Assembly: GCA_943367715.1 (NCBI GenBank) | Contig: CALRJY020000033.1 | Span: 12,578-76,577, forward strand | From: JAEYXS01 sp943367715 | Lineage (GTDB): Bacteria > Verrucomicrobiota > Verrucomicrobiia > Limisphaerales > JAEYXS01 | Reading direction: 5' to 3' | DNA: 64,000 nt | Shown here: one piece after another, positions 16,899-24,816 of the stretch | Layout: each line of letters opens with the position of its first letter | How positions within the stretch are numbered: position 1 is the stretch's first letter | The notes under the pieces: model-generated | Database searches by the model: none | The model's input: the letters and a program-made list of their open reading frames with translations, nothing else | Told to the model about the DNA's origin: nothing | Translations under genes and position numbers: made by a program

Positions 16899-17887
16899 TT
16901 TTCCACCTCCACGAAGACTTTTTCTGCCTGTTCAAACAACGAGAGCCGCACATTCCGGCGATACGCCTCAAGTGCCCCGACACCGTTGCTCTTCAACTCC
17001 GTCAATTGGTGCGCCATGCGCTCCAGCGGCTCGACTTCGGTCTGCGCCTTCAGTGTCTCGATCTCCACCGCGCGCTTGGACTGCACGATCTTTTGATCGG
17101 CGGATGCCTGCGCGAGGCTGATGTCGGACGAGACCTGGTTGTGTGCCGTATTGATCGCGGCGAGCGCGGACTCTACCTCCTCCGGCGGATCGATGCCGGT
17201 GATGAGCGAGGCGTCCAGCACCATGCCGTAACGCGCGGAAGAAGAACGGCATTCACGATCCATGTGCTCGTTCAGGTCGCGCAAATTCTTACGCAGATCG
17301 TTGATGGAAATGCCGGACGCAGAGGCGAGTTCATCCACGGAATCCACCTTGCCATCAGTAGGAACAGAGGGCGCTTCAAACGTGGCGATGCGCTCGCGCA
17401 ACACGGAAACAAAGTAACCCATGATGTGTGCGAACGGATTCTTCACACCGAAGAGATACGCGTAGAGATTGCGCTCGGAGGCGCGGTAGCGGATCTGGCC
17501 CGTGAGGCCCACGTTCAACTGATCTTTCGTCACCGCTTCCAGCATGCGCCCGCCCTGATTCGCCATGGGGTTCTCCGGATCGAACGCCATGTTCACCGTC
17601 TGCGTGGCCACGGACACCTTGTAGACGCGTTCCCACGGCAGTTTCCAATACGGCCCGCCTGGCGGGATCACGCGCACCTGCGGAAAGATGTAACGCTCGC
17701 GTTCACTCTCCCGCAACGTCTCGGCGATGGGATCATCGAGCGTGGTCTTGCCCTCGATCCGTTCCGCCCGGCCGAAGCTGGTCTTCACCGCGCGTTCATT
17801 CTGGTCCACGGTATAAAAGCCCGCGACCAGATAACGCGCCAGGAACCACGCCACAAACCCCACAATCATTCCAATAGCGATACTCAT
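16895..17887 (-). CDS. SPFH-domain membrane protein (HflK-like)
   Basis: 330 residues from the ATG at 17887, chosen so that the hydrophobic anchor (SIAIGMIVGFVAWFLARYLV) lies at the N-terminus; the frame is open 42 codons further upstream. After the anchor comes GFYTVDQNERAVKTSFGRAE, the classic start of a band 7 domain, then FPQVRVIPPGGPYWKLPWER. A long charged helix follows (from about 240) with INTAHNQVSSDISLAQASAD and AVEIETLKAQTEVEPLERM, typical of HflK/prohibitin coiled coils. It is the first gene of a two-gene operon. Such pairs organise membrane microdomains or modulate proteases; the partner process is not revealed by the neighbours. Confidence 0.85.
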   Translation of the reverse strand: MSIAIGMIVGFVAWFLARYLVAGFYTVDQNERAVKTSFGRAERIEGKTTLDDPIAETLRESERERYIFPQVRVIPPGGPYWKLPWERVYKVSVATQTVNMAFDPENPMANQGGRMLEAVTKDQLNVGLTGQIRYRASERNLYAYLFGVKNPFAHIMGYFVSVLRERIATFEAPSVPTDGKVDSVDELASASGISINDLRKNLRDLNEHMDRECRSSSARYGMVLDASLITGIDPPEEVESALAAINTAHNQVSSDISLAQASADQKIVQSKRAVEIETLKAQTEVEPLERMAHQLTELKSNGVGALEAYRRNVRLSLFEQAEKVFVEVEK

Positions 17888-18014
17888 AATTTTCTGGCTG
17901 GTTTGGATTTCTTTCCTACGACGCTGTGATGAAAGCAGCTTTCCGCGGACAGGACGATGATAAAAAGCGGGGGTATTTATACCTCGTGCGAACCATCGTT
18001 CGAATTCACCCAAA

Positions 18015-18049
18015 AGAAAAACCCTGCCCGGATTTCGCCAGGCAGGGTT
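18015..18049 (-). terminator. Intrinsic terminator after glutathione peroxidase
   Basis: AACCCTGCC (18020-18028) pairs with GGCAGGGTT (18041-18049). On the minus strand the stem is followed by TTTTT then CTTTT. It begins 19 bp after the gpx stop codon and separates gpx from the SPFH operon. Confidence 0.85.
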
Positions 18050-18068
18050 GAAATGCTAGCGAATCCGT

Positions 18069-18614
18069 TTACTTCGCGGCGAGAGCGTCTTCGATCGCCT
18101 TGGTCATCTCCGGCGATTCCGGCGTCACCTTGGAATCAAAGCGCGCGATCACCTTGCCGTCCTTGCCGATGAGGAATTTGTTGAAGTTCCATTTGATATC
18201 GCCCGGGAACGGCGATTCCTTGCCTGCCAGTGCGGTGTAGAGCGGATGCCGGTTCGCGCCGTTCACCTCGAGCTTGTCATAGAGCGGGAAGGTCACGTTG
18301 AACTTGCTGGAGCAGAATTCTTTGATCTGCTCGTTCGTGCCCGGTTCCTGGCTGCCGAACTGGTTGCACGGCATGCCCACCACGGTGAAGCCCTTGTCCT
18401 TGTATTTCTGCTGGAGCGCTTCCAGGCCGGTGTATTGCTTCGTGAAACCGCACTTGGAGGCCACATTGACGATCAGGATAACCTTGCCCTTGTGATCCTT
18501 CAGCGCGGCATCCTTGCCGTTGATGTCTTTGAGGGGGATATCCAGAACCGATTGGGCGGCAAATGCCGTAAGTGTGACCAGAGCCATAGCAGTGACGAGA
18601 GCGGTGAATTTCAT
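18069..18614 (-). CDS. Glutathione peroxidase-family thiol peroxidase, exported
   Basis: 181 residues from the ATG at 18614. A signal peptide ends near AFAAQ. The family motifs are NVASKCGFT with the peroxidatic Cys55, VVGMPCNQFGSQEPG with Cys83 and Gln89, and WNFNKFLIGKDGKV with the catalytic Trp/Asn. Cys replaces selenocysteine, and most bacterial members use thioredoxin rather than glutathione. The enzyme reduces hydroperoxides; the signal peptide puts it in the periplasm, where it would protect envelope lipids and proteins. It has its own terminator and an upstream spacer of about 108 bp that probably carries its promoter. Confidence 0.94.
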   Translation of the reverse strand: MKFTALVTAMALVTLTAFAAQSVLDIPLKDINGKDAALKDHKGKVILIVNVASKCGFTKQYTGLEALQQKYKDKGFTVVGMPCNQFGSQEPGTNEQIKEFCSSKFNVTFPLYDKLEVNGANRHPLYTALAGKESPFPGDIKWNFNKFLIGKDGKVIARFDSKVTPESPEMTKAIEDALAAK

Positions 18615-18722
18615 GCGTGCAACTGTGATTTGCCCGGCCTCCGCTGTCAAATCACGGATTCGACGCCTTTTTCAGGCCGCAGTTACCCAGCAACCATCAG
18701 CCGGTTGTTTTCCGTTGCCGCC

Positions 18723-19670
18723 TTATACGTAGAGCTTCCGCAACACTTGCGAATTATAGCTCCGCGTCAGGCCGTCGTGGGATTTCACCTTCAGTGATCC
18801 CTTCACGATCTCCACCACCACACCCGTAAAGCCCGTGATCTCCACGTGCTGGCCGAGCGTGCATTGGGGGAAGTCTATGCGCGTCGTGTAATCCACGATC
18901 TGCAACACCGGTGTACTGTAGTCAGGGTTCATAATGATTTCGCGCGGCGCCGCCGGTTGGGCGGGAGCCGCGGGTTCTTTGTAGGTCGCGCGGGCGGGAC
19001 GTTCCGCGACCTTGATCTTCGGCCCGTAGACCCGTTGCAACACCCGCGCATTGAAACGCTGCGTCGCCCCATCGCGCGACTTCACCTTCAGCGACTGGTC
19101 CAAAAGCTCGATCACCACCCCCGTATAACCGCCGATCTCCACATGCGCACCCAAGAGGCACTTCGGATAATCTGCCTGCACCACCAGCTCCCCGATCGGC
19201 TTCAACGGCGCCTCGAAATTCGGCTCCGCCGTAAGCGCACCTGGCGTGGGCCGGTCCACTTGGGCTTCATCCTCATCCTCGGCTTCAGCTTCGTCACTGG
19301 GGGAACTCCCCGTCGCCCCGGCGCTCCCGCTATAAGCAGCATCCCGTGCCCGAACATGCTCTGCCTGAGGTGTCGGCCGTAGCGCTGGCGCATACAGCTT
19401 TTTCAGGACATTACCGTTAAAGCTCTGCACCACACCGTCTTTCGACTTCACTTTCAGCGATTGATTGACGATCTCGATGACTATGCCCGTGAGCCCGCCG
19501 ATCTCCACAAACTCGCCCAAGGCGCTCTTCGGGAAATCCGGCTGCATCACCACCTCCGTGATCGGGCGGGGCGTACCGTCATACTTGTTGGCATCCGCGG
19601 ATGGCTTCTCTGCCGCCACCGGGTTTACGACATCATCTGCTGCGTTATCAGGCATATTGGGCAACTGCAT
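18723..19670 (-). CDS. Protein with three KOW-like repeats, unknown function
   Basis: 315 residues, no signal peptide and no membrane segment. Three near-identical units are visible (about 47-95, 163-211 and 267-315). Each runs FPKSALGEFVEIGGLTGIVI, then EI..(S/G)SLKVKS.DG, then FN..VL.KLY, and each is preceded by an I.E(V/L)V-type lead. The G..VEI.G.TGVV.E pattern resembles the small KOW/SH3-like barrel of translation and transcription factors (NusG, L24-like), but I know no family with this triple arrangement. The linkers are Pro/Ala-rich, and the first is strongly acidic (SPSDEAEAEDEDEAQVD). It could bind RNA, DNA or other proteins. An alternative ATG lies five codons in (19655). Confidence 0.75.
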   Translation of the reverse strand: MQLPNMPDNAADDVVNPVAAEKPSADANKYDGTPRPITEVVMQPDFPKSALGEFVEIGGLTGIVIEIVNQSLKVKSKDGVVQSFNGNVLKKLYAPALRPTPQAEHVRARDAAYSGSAGATGSSPSDEAEAEDEDEAQVDRPTPGALTAEPNFEAPLKPIGELVVQADYPKCLLGAHVEIGGYTGVVIELLDQSLKVKSRDGATQRFNARVLQRVYGPKIKVAERPARATYKEPAAPAQPAAPREIIMNPDYSTPVLQIVDYTTRIDFPQCTLGQHVEITGFTGVVVEIVKGSLKVKSHDGLTRSYNSQVLRKLYV

Positions 19671-19800
19671 GAGCCTGCCAGTTTGAACCGCTCCTCCGAG
19701 GAATGCGAATGGTTTTTTCGGGAATGTTTCACCTCCATCCGTAGCCGTCCCGCGACTGCGGGATAAGACGGCGCTAACTAATCAGGTAAGGATGAGTTCT

Positions 19801-19817
19801 GGAAGTCGAACTTCGAC
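19801..19817. repeat. Short palindromic repeat, CGAACTTCG core, copy 1
   Basis: GGAAGTCGAACTTCGAC contains GTCGA-act-TCGAC. The leading GGAAG and the core ACTTCG are shared with copies at 20272 and 20487, while the outer stem bases differ but remain paired. Confidence 0.55.
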
Positions 19818-20107
19818 CGTCGTCCCTAACTAATCAAGGTAGGGCTGGGTGTCCTCACCCGGCCGCCCTGATTAAGCGAAGCCTAACCAGCCATCCCGCT
19901 TTCTGCATTCTCCCTTCTTCATTGGCCCGTAATGCAATTACTCCCTCGAAGCGCACCTTCCTGTTCGATCCGATTTATGTTTCCTGCGCGATTGCCTCCT
20001 GTCCTGCGGTACTTTAGCAACCAGTCCACCCTCACCGGACCAAACCCTCGCCAGCCACTTCGCAAAGAAAATGCGTTAAGATCCGCCGAAACACGGCGTC
20101 CCATTTC

Positions 20108-20137
20108 CCTCTCTTCCATCGGTAGATGGAGGAGAGG
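20108..20137. repeat. Imperfect hairpin
   Basis: A 13-base arm (CCTCTCTTCCATC) pairs with GATGGAGGAGAGG around a GGTA loop, with one G-T mismatch. There is no T-run, so it is not an obvious terminator. Confidence 0.5.
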
Positions 20138-20271
20138 GCCAGGGAGAGGAGGCATCCGTCCTTTCGGACTTCGCCCCTCTCACCTCGCATTTCCCTTTTA
20201 GGGAATTATTTCAAAGAACAACGAAACCACCCGACCCCTGTGTTGTATCTGTCTTTGCTTCCTCCTCATAG

Positions 20272-20290
20272 GGAAGCGCGAACTTCGCGC
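20272..20290. repeat. Short palindromic repeat, CGAACTTCG core, copy 2
   Basis: GGAAGCGCGAACTTCGCGC contains the 6-bp stem GCGCGA-act-TCGCGC and shares GGAAG and the ACTTCG core with its two neighbours. Confidence 0.55.
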
Positions 20291-20486
20291 AGTCCAAAAC
20301 CCGGCCGGTTCCGCAGTGGCTCATGGATTCCCCGGTCGGTCGTAAAATCCTACGCCGCCCGACGTCCAGTTTGCCCTCCAGCTTACGAGCCCTGATCCAG
20401 CGCCCGATACACCCACATATCCTGAGACATGGTAGGGCACCGTGATAACCAACACCCCACCACCGCCGAAGCATTTCTTCCTTTTG

Positions 20487-20503
20487 GGAAGCCGAACTTC
20501 GGC
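20487..20503. repeat. Short palindromic repeat, CGAACTTCG core, copy 3
   Basis: GGAAGCCGAACTTCGGC contains GCCGA-act-TCGGC. Compared with copy 1 the outer pair changes from T-A to C-G on both arms, a compensatory change that keeps the stem. Confidence 0.55.
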
Positions 20504-20941
20504 TGGTTCCATAAGGACTGTCACCTCCCCGCCAACGCAGGACATAACAATGCAATACATCACACCGAAATGCTTGATGACTTGGGATTTTCCGGGAGCT
20601 GCCTGCTGCTCTGATTGAGCGCAACCACCGTTTCACCCGTCCTTTACCGACAACGAGTTGTCAGCACTGCAAACCGTATCAAACCACCATCAATTTATCC
20701 ATCAAAAAATCACCAAAACCCCGCTCCCAAACGCAATAAATTGAGACAGAGAAACTTACAAACGAAGATTTTTGTGGAGCGTGATCCCGCGACTGCGGGA
20801 CCGCAGCAACGCCCCTAAGCAAAGCCAACTCCCAGAATTGCGGACCCATTTGGGAGCGCACTCCTATCGCATAGTCTGCAGATTCAACCTTCCCCTTGCC
20901 AATCCTTCCTCAAAACGACTTAATCGTGAAAAGGATATCCT

Positions 20942-21673
20942 ATGACGCGCACCACTTCGTCACCACTACCCGAGCGGTTGCAATACCTCGAACCCGTCCG
21001 CAAACAACTCACCGCGCTTCCCCCTGAAGCCGTCCTCGAAGACGCCAATCTTGCCCCTCTCCGTAAAGCCGTCCGTAAACGCATCAAAGGCTTGAGCGAC
21101 ACCGAAATCTCCGCCGCACTTCAGCAAGACACCGCCGAGCTGGAGCAGTGGTTGTCCACCAGCGGACCGGACCACGCTCTTCTGCATTTCATTCTTCCCA
21201 TCCTTCCAGAAGCCATGGAAATCCTCTTCGCGGAAGCAGACACCGCTCCCCCTGAACACGGAGAGGCCCACATCGAACTTCCGCCCGATGCCAAGGTGAG
21301 CAAGGAAAACGGTTGCTGGACCGTGAAGTGGAAGAAACGACTTCTGGTCCTCTATCCCCAACGGCCTGAAGACCTGCTCCGTCATGCGAATGGCTATCAA
21401 GTGCAAGCCCGGCATAAACCTCTGACCAATGGCGAAGGCACCGCCGTTCAGGAAATGCAGTTCGGCACCGTCACCGGTCTGAAATGCGTCTCACAAATGT
21501 CCCGTGCGAAATTTCATTTCAAGCGGATTGACTACACCCTGACCGTCCCCGGCGGCCACCTGCTGGTGACCCTTCAATCCACCAGCACCAAGAACGGCCA
21601 TTTTGACGAAGCCGACATGGAATCCCTGTTCCACACCCTCAAAGTGCTGAACGGCCCACCACCCAAGAGCTGA
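20942..21673 (+). CDS. Hypothetical cytoplasmic protein
   Basis: 243 residues beginning at an ATG preceded by AAAGGA. No signal peptide, membrane helix or known motif is seen. The N-terminal half is helical and acidic (DANLAPLRKAVRKRIKGLSD, then DTAELEQWL), and the C-terminal half looks like alternating strands (CWTVKWKKRLLVLYP, FKRIDYTLTVPGGHLLVTLQ). The end contains FDEADMESLFHTLKVL, reminiscent of the C-terminus of bacterial proteins that score or bind ligand in a beta-grasp or cystatin-like fold, but this is weak. The membrane protein gene follows 21 bp later, suggesting an operon. Confidence 0.65.
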   Translation: MTRTTSSPLPERLQYLEPVRKQLTALPPEAVLEDANLAPLRKAVRKRIKGLSDTEISAALQQDTAELEQWLSTSGPDHALLHFILPILPEAMEILFAEADTAPPEHGEAHIELPPDAKVSKENGCWTVKWKKRLLVLYPQRPEDLLRHANGYQVQARHKPLTNGEGTAVQEMQFGTVTGLKCVSQMSRAKFHFKRIDYTLTVPGGHLLVTLQSTSTKNGHFDEADMESLFHTLKVLNGPPPKS

Positions 21674-21694
21674 GACACGTTTTTGTACAGCCCC

Positions 21695-22090
21695 ATGCTC
21701 GCCACCATCGTCCATCACTTCCCACTGCTCACATTCCTGATGTTTTACGCCGTCGTGATCGCTACTGCGCTCGCCTACGACCGCCTCTTCCGCCACCGCG
21801 CCATGCCCGCTTCACTGGCCCTGTCCTTTGGCTTCGGCCTCGTCTTCCTCTGGTTCTGCCAATACTGGACCAACGCCTGGATGTTCTTCACCCGCGTTCC
21901 CTACTGGATGATCGAGACCTTCGACCCTTCCGACTGGACGAATTTCATCCTCTGGCTTCCCGACCTCATGCGCTGGTATATTCTGCCACTCTACCTGGCT
22001 TCCCTCGCCATCCGCCTCACCCGCAAGAAAACAAAAACACCCACCCCAGCCACCAGTCAATCACCCAACACCACCCCCGCTCCCAATTAA
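21695..22090 (+). CDS. Small integral membrane protein, unknown function
   Basis: 131 residues from the ATG at 21695 (an in-frame TTG at 21683 is also possible). Three hydrophobic segments are visible: around LLTFLMFYAVVIATALAY, LALSFGFGLVFLWFCQYW and the segment ending LPLYLASLAIRL. The C-terminus is hydrophilic and Thr/Pro-rich (KTPTPATSQSPNTTPAPN). Trp and Tyr are frequent at the membrane edges. I do not recognise a family. It follows the 243-residue protein closely and is probably co-expressed with it. Confidence 0.6.
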   Translation: MLATIVHHFPLLTFLMFYAVVIATALAYDRLFRHRAMPASLALSFGFGLVFLWFCQYWTNAWMFFTRVPYWMIETFDPSDWTNFILWLPDLMRWYILPLYLASLAIRLTRKKTKTPTPATSQSPNTTPAPN

Positions 22091-22092
22091 CC

Positions 22093-22218
22093 CTGCCGCC
22101 CCCTATCCCGGAGGGATGAAAGCTTGTAGCCGGTTGGTAAGCGAGGCACGAGCGACACCACAGGATAACCCCGCCTAAAACAAACCCCGCACCCCGGCAG
22201 GGCGTGCCAGTTTTTCCT
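22093..22218. repeat. Probable dispersed intergenic repeat
   Basis: The stretch holds a palindrome ATCCC-GGA-GGGAT (22107-22119), then GTAGCCGGTTGGTAAGC and ACGAGCGACACC, and ends with CACCCCGGCAGGGCGTG. Sequences of this composition recur between genes in related genomes as I recall them; within this window there is only one copy, so the assignment is inference. Confidence 0.35.
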
Positions 22219-22259
22219 CCTTTGACCATCACCTTGAAGAAAAATTAAGGAGTTGAAAT

Positions 22260-22278
22260 GTGTGCCTATCTGGCACAC
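22260..22278. promoter_or_regulatory. Operator-like palindrome before the antitoxin gene
   Basis: GTGTGCC and GGCACAC form a perfect 7-bp inverted repeat around TATCT, ending 10 bp before the ATG of the DUF1778 gene. Antitoxins of this class bind such palindromes with their ribbon-helix-helix domain, so autorepression is likely. A further half-like TGTGTCAC follows at 22281-22288. Confidence 0.65.
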
Positions 22279-22288
22279 ATTGTGTCAC

Positions 22289-22579
22289 ATGGTAACAACC
22301 ATCAAAGAACGTCGCGCTGCCAGACTGGTCGCCCGTGTAAGCGGGAATGACAAGGAACTGCTGTCCCGTGCGGCCGCCCTGCAAGGGATGTCCGTTGCCA
22401 CGTTCGTCGTCACCCATGCACGGGATGTGGCCCGTCGTGTTGTTTCTGATGCCGATGAAATCCACTTGAATACCTCTCAATCAAAGCGTTTTGTGGAAGC
22501 TCTTTTGAAGCCTGCACCTGCTGTTCCCGCGCGGTTGCGCAAAGCTCTCAAAGAACATCGCAACAAAGTCAGGCGTTGA
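22289..22579 (+). CDS. DUF1778 antitoxin (TacA-like, ribbon-helix-helix)
   Basis: 96 residues from the ATG at 22289; earlier in-frame starts run through the operator palindrome and are not preferred. The N-terminal part has the DUF1778 pattern: a short strand (TIKERRAARLVARVSG), then NDKELLSRAAALQGMSVATFV as the RHH helices, and a disordered C-terminal tail that in TacA wraps the toxin. The tail here (DADEIHLNTSQSKRFVEALL, then a basic end) matches that role. The GNAT toxin gene lies on the opposite strand, tail to tail, 3 bp away. In the known TacAT systems antitoxin and toxin form a single operon, so this arrangement is unusual. Confidence 0.85.
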   Translation: MVTTIKERRAARLVARVSGNDKELLSRAAALQGMSVATFVVTHARDVARRVVSDADEIHLNTSQSKRFVEALLKPAPAVPARLRKALKEHRNKVRR

Positions 22580-22582
22580 GCC

Positions 22583-23110
22583 TTAGCGACCACTTGCTTC
22601 CAACCATTCCGCAATAGTCTTCATAGGGATGAACAGCCGCGTTTCATCCAAGGGTTTGAAGCCGAACTCTGTATAAAACTTCGCTGCCCGTTCATCTTTC
22701 GGATCGGTTACGACAGCGATTGAGCCGATGACCGAACTGTTCTGATAGGCTCGTTCCAAGACATCTGCCATAAGAATGTTGCCCACGCCTTGTCCTTTGA
22801 AGTTCAAATCACGCGCCAATCTTCCCAGGAGGGTGGCTGGCATGTGCGGATAACGAGGCAGCTTTTTGGTTACATCCTCCGGTATTTTCTCCAAACAGAT
22901 GCTGGTAGCGGAGAGCGTATAGTATCCGGCGATACACCCAGTATCCCGCTCAGGCACTGCGACGAAGCAGGCAGATGTTTTTGCTTTGGCCTCCTTACGC
23001 GCCCGCGTGCGTAAAAAATCGGTCAACTCCGGTGATTCGCACGAGAACTGTTCCCGGCGATGAATCGCAGGATCAAGTGCCTCCACTCGAAATTGTGACG
23101 CGCCACTCAT
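22583..23110 (-). CDS. GNAT-fold toxin (TacT-like acetyltransferase)
   Basis: 175 residues. The GNAT core shows ATLLGRLARDLNFKGQGVGN, containing the acetyl-CoA loop KGQGVG (105-110), then the V motif IAVVTDPKDERAAKFYTEFG with Tyr146, the general acid in TacT-type enzymes, and the C-terminal strand ETRLFIPMKTI. The N-terminal CESPELTDFLRTRARKEAKA is typical of toxin GNATs that acetylate the amino group of charged tRNAs and stop translation. Unlike most such genes it does not follow its antitoxin but faces it, with stop codons 3 bp apart. Each gene must therefore have its own promoter, and the two transcripts can overlap. Confidence 0.88.
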   Translation of the reverse strand: MSGASQFRVEALDPAIHRREQFSCESPELTDFLRTRARKEAKAKTSACFVAVPERDTGCIAGYYTLSATSICLEKIPEDVTKKLPRYPHMPATLLGRLARDLNFKGQGVGNILMADVLERAYQNSSVIGSIAVVTDPKDERAAKFYTEFGFKPLDETRLFIPMKTIAEWLEASGR

Positions 23111-23453
23111 AGAATCGTGCCAACGGCTGTCTGTGTCTCGTTGCTAAATTGTTTAAAAAACACAATGTGAAGCGTATCTAATTTACAAAATCAGTCAACA
23201 GTTAATCTTATCATTAAACCGCGCAGTGTAAAACTGACCATTGCTCAGTATATTTACTATTTCATTGGCAGCGCTGCCTTGGACACAGCTTGGACGACTT
23301 TCCAAGTAGTTGGCGCTTCGGTTTAAAATAAGAAATGCTTCTTTTTCTGCTATCGCTTTAAAGAGCGGCGGCTGATGTCTCCATCAGCCGCCGTCGCAAA
23401 ACCATCTACTCAGACAAGCCCCCAAATAGGCCCGTCATGCAATGACCAATGAC
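23111..23453. other. 343-bp AT-richer gap between toxin promoter and cupin end
   Basis: No coding frame is seen. The toxin promoter is expected in the first 100 bases, which are markedly AT-rich (AATTGTTTAAAAAACACAAT and similar). The part near 23270-23320 has GGACACAGCTTGGACG, a possible repeat remnant. The far end holds the terminator described separately. Confidence 0.6.
23366..23393 (-). terminator. Hairpin terminator of the cupin gene
   Basis: A perfect 12-bp stem (CGGCGGCTGATG with CATCAGCCGCCG) around TCTC, 60 bp beyond the cupin stop. On the minus strand it is followed by CTCTTTAAAG, so the T-run is weak. Confidence 0.65.
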
Positions 23454-24719
23454 CTAGAACTTGTTCTTCCGATACGCCCCCATCTTTGGCGCATCCGGAT
23501 TCACTTCCGGGCCGAAGTAGCGCAGCACCACCAGCGGTTCCGTCTCGCTCGTGTTCTCGAACGTGATGCCCGTTTTCGCGCCGTCTTCCGTCACGAAATA
23601 CTCGTCCTCCGTCAGTTCATGGAAGCGGATCAGCTTCGGGCTGTTCAGCGCCTGGCCGTTGATCTTGCCGGAGCCTTGCACGCAGATGAGGCCATACGCG
23701 CCATTATCCGTGATCGTCGTCTTGATACCGGGTTCCACGGTCAGTTCCTTCGCCGTGAAGAGCTGTTCGCCATCCACCTTGCCGTAAACGATCCAGCGAT
23801 CCACGAAGCCTTCCTTGCGCGTATCCGCGACCGGCACGGGTTCGAGGTAATGGTTGTCCTTGAACTTCGGATCCACGTTCTTCGCCCAGTCGAGCTGTTC
23901 CACGATGAAGTCCAGATCCTTGTGATGCTTCTTCGGCATGTCTTTCACCAGTAGGCTCCACGGCACTTCACGGCCTTCCACAAGGCTCTGATACATGCCG
24001 AACACATCCGAACCCCACTGCGGCTCATACGTGCAGAGCGAACCCGGCGCATGGAGGATGCACGGATCGATCAGCCAGCCCGTGCCCGGCTTCAAGCGAT
24101 ACGCCTTCGAGAGATCGAGGATGCCGTTATCGCCCTTGTTCCAGTTCTCCAGACACTTGCGGACTTGCGCCTTCGTCGTGCCCGGCTCGAAGCCCATGAA
24201 CGTGTAGGGGAAATTGTTACCCGTGTTGTTATGCTGCGGCGGGAAGTAATAGGACTCCGGCTTGCCTTCCTGGCCCACGAGCTTCGCCTGCGCGGCGCTC
24301 TGGTGCATGTGATGGGGAATCGGGCCCATGTTATCGAAGAACTTCGAGTAAACCGGCCACTTCTTGTATTTGCCCCAGATTGATTTGCCGATCAACGTGC
24401 TGCCGCATTCATCCACCGCCTGTTGCAGCGTGAACCGGTTCTTGCCGACCACCACGTAGCTCAAGCCTTCATCCGGCGTGCGATTCTCATTCGCCGCGGG
24501 CGTTGTGGAGGCGAACCAGCGTTCATCGATACCGCCACGGTTCAAGCCGTAGGCGTAGAGATCATCCGGATGCAGCTTCAGGCGTTTGCCCGGTTGCAAG
24601 AAGGAGCGCGGAACCCAGCAAGGGGCGAGGCGGAGCAAACCGCCCGTGGCGGAAATCTCGGCTTCAACGATTTTGGCGACGTTCTTTTTGACCGTCTTCA
24701 GAGCGGTGACCGTGTTCAT
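23454..24719 (-). CDS. Cupin protein related to class I mannose-6-phosphate isomerase
   Basis: 421 residues, no signal peptide. The central region has GPIPHHMHQSAAQ, NNTGNNFPYTFMGFEPGTT and GWLIDPCILHAPGSLCTYEP, where His residues lie where a cupin metal site would. The C-terminus forms a second beta-barrel ending with GAYGLICVQGSGKINGQAL and VLRYFGPEV. The GFEPGTTKAQVRKCLE segment is also found in proteins annotated as mannose-6-phosphate isomerase type I-like in this phylum. Length and motifs agree with a bicupin, but the classic PMI motif is not clear, so isomerase activity is uncertain. The gene is monocistronic, with its own terminator. Confidence 0.65.
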   Translation of the reverse strand: MNTVTALKTVKKNVAKIVEAEISATGGLLRLAPCWVPRSFLQPGKRLKLHPDDLYAYGLNRGGIDERWFASTTPAANENRTPDEGLSYVVVGKNRFTLQQAVDECGSTLIGKSIWGKYKKWPVYSKFFDNMGPIPHHMHQSAAQAKLVGQEGKPESYYFPPQHNNTGNNFPYTFMGFEPGTTKAQVRKCLENWNKGDNGILDLSKAYRLKPGTGWLIDPCILHAPGSLCTYEPQWGSDVFGMYQSLVEGREVPWSLLVKDMPKKHHKDLDFIVEQLDWAKNVDPKFKDNHYLEPVPVADTRKEGFVDRWIVYGKVDGEQLFTAKELTVEPGIKTTITDNGAYGLICVQGSGKINGQALNSPKLIRFHELTEDEYFVTEDGAKTGITFENTSETEPLVVLRYFGPEVNPDAPKMGAYRKNKF

Positions 24720-24816
24720 GTGTAATGTGTGTTAGAAAAATCGGAACGAAATGAGTTTAACCTCAAGGGAAGAGGCAGCAAGCCGGAAAAGGAATGACCA
24801 CAGACACCAAAAGTAA

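Larger units (their letters stand above)
19671..20941. other. 1.27-kb gene-free, palindrome-rich region
   Basis: No convincing coding frame exists here: the longest (20211-20636, minus) is Arg/Ser-rich, low in secondary-structure-like patterning and crosses several palindromes. The region holds three short palindromes with a CGAACTTCG core, a direct repeat CTAACTAATCA at about 19775 and 19828, a 13-bp imperfect hairpin at 20108-20137, and two segments with the core CCCGCGACTGCGGG (about 19750 and 20786). No tRNA is visible. It looks like a sink for REP-type repeats. The last 60 bases probably contain the promoter of the next gene, whose ATG follows an AAAGGA ribosome-binding site. Confidence 0.7.

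Noticed and set aside
16895..17887. Assignment as hflK proper
   Set aside because: SPFH domain and coiled coil fit, but no ftsH or hflX neighbour and no specific signature separates it from other SPFH families.
20211..20636. 141-codon frame in the gene-free region
   Set aside because: Crosses two palindromic repeats, Arg/Ser/Gly-rich, no ribosome-binding site or recognisable motif.
22289..23110. Conventional TacAT operon
   Set aside because: The two genes lie on opposite strands in convergent orientation, so they cannot share one transcript.
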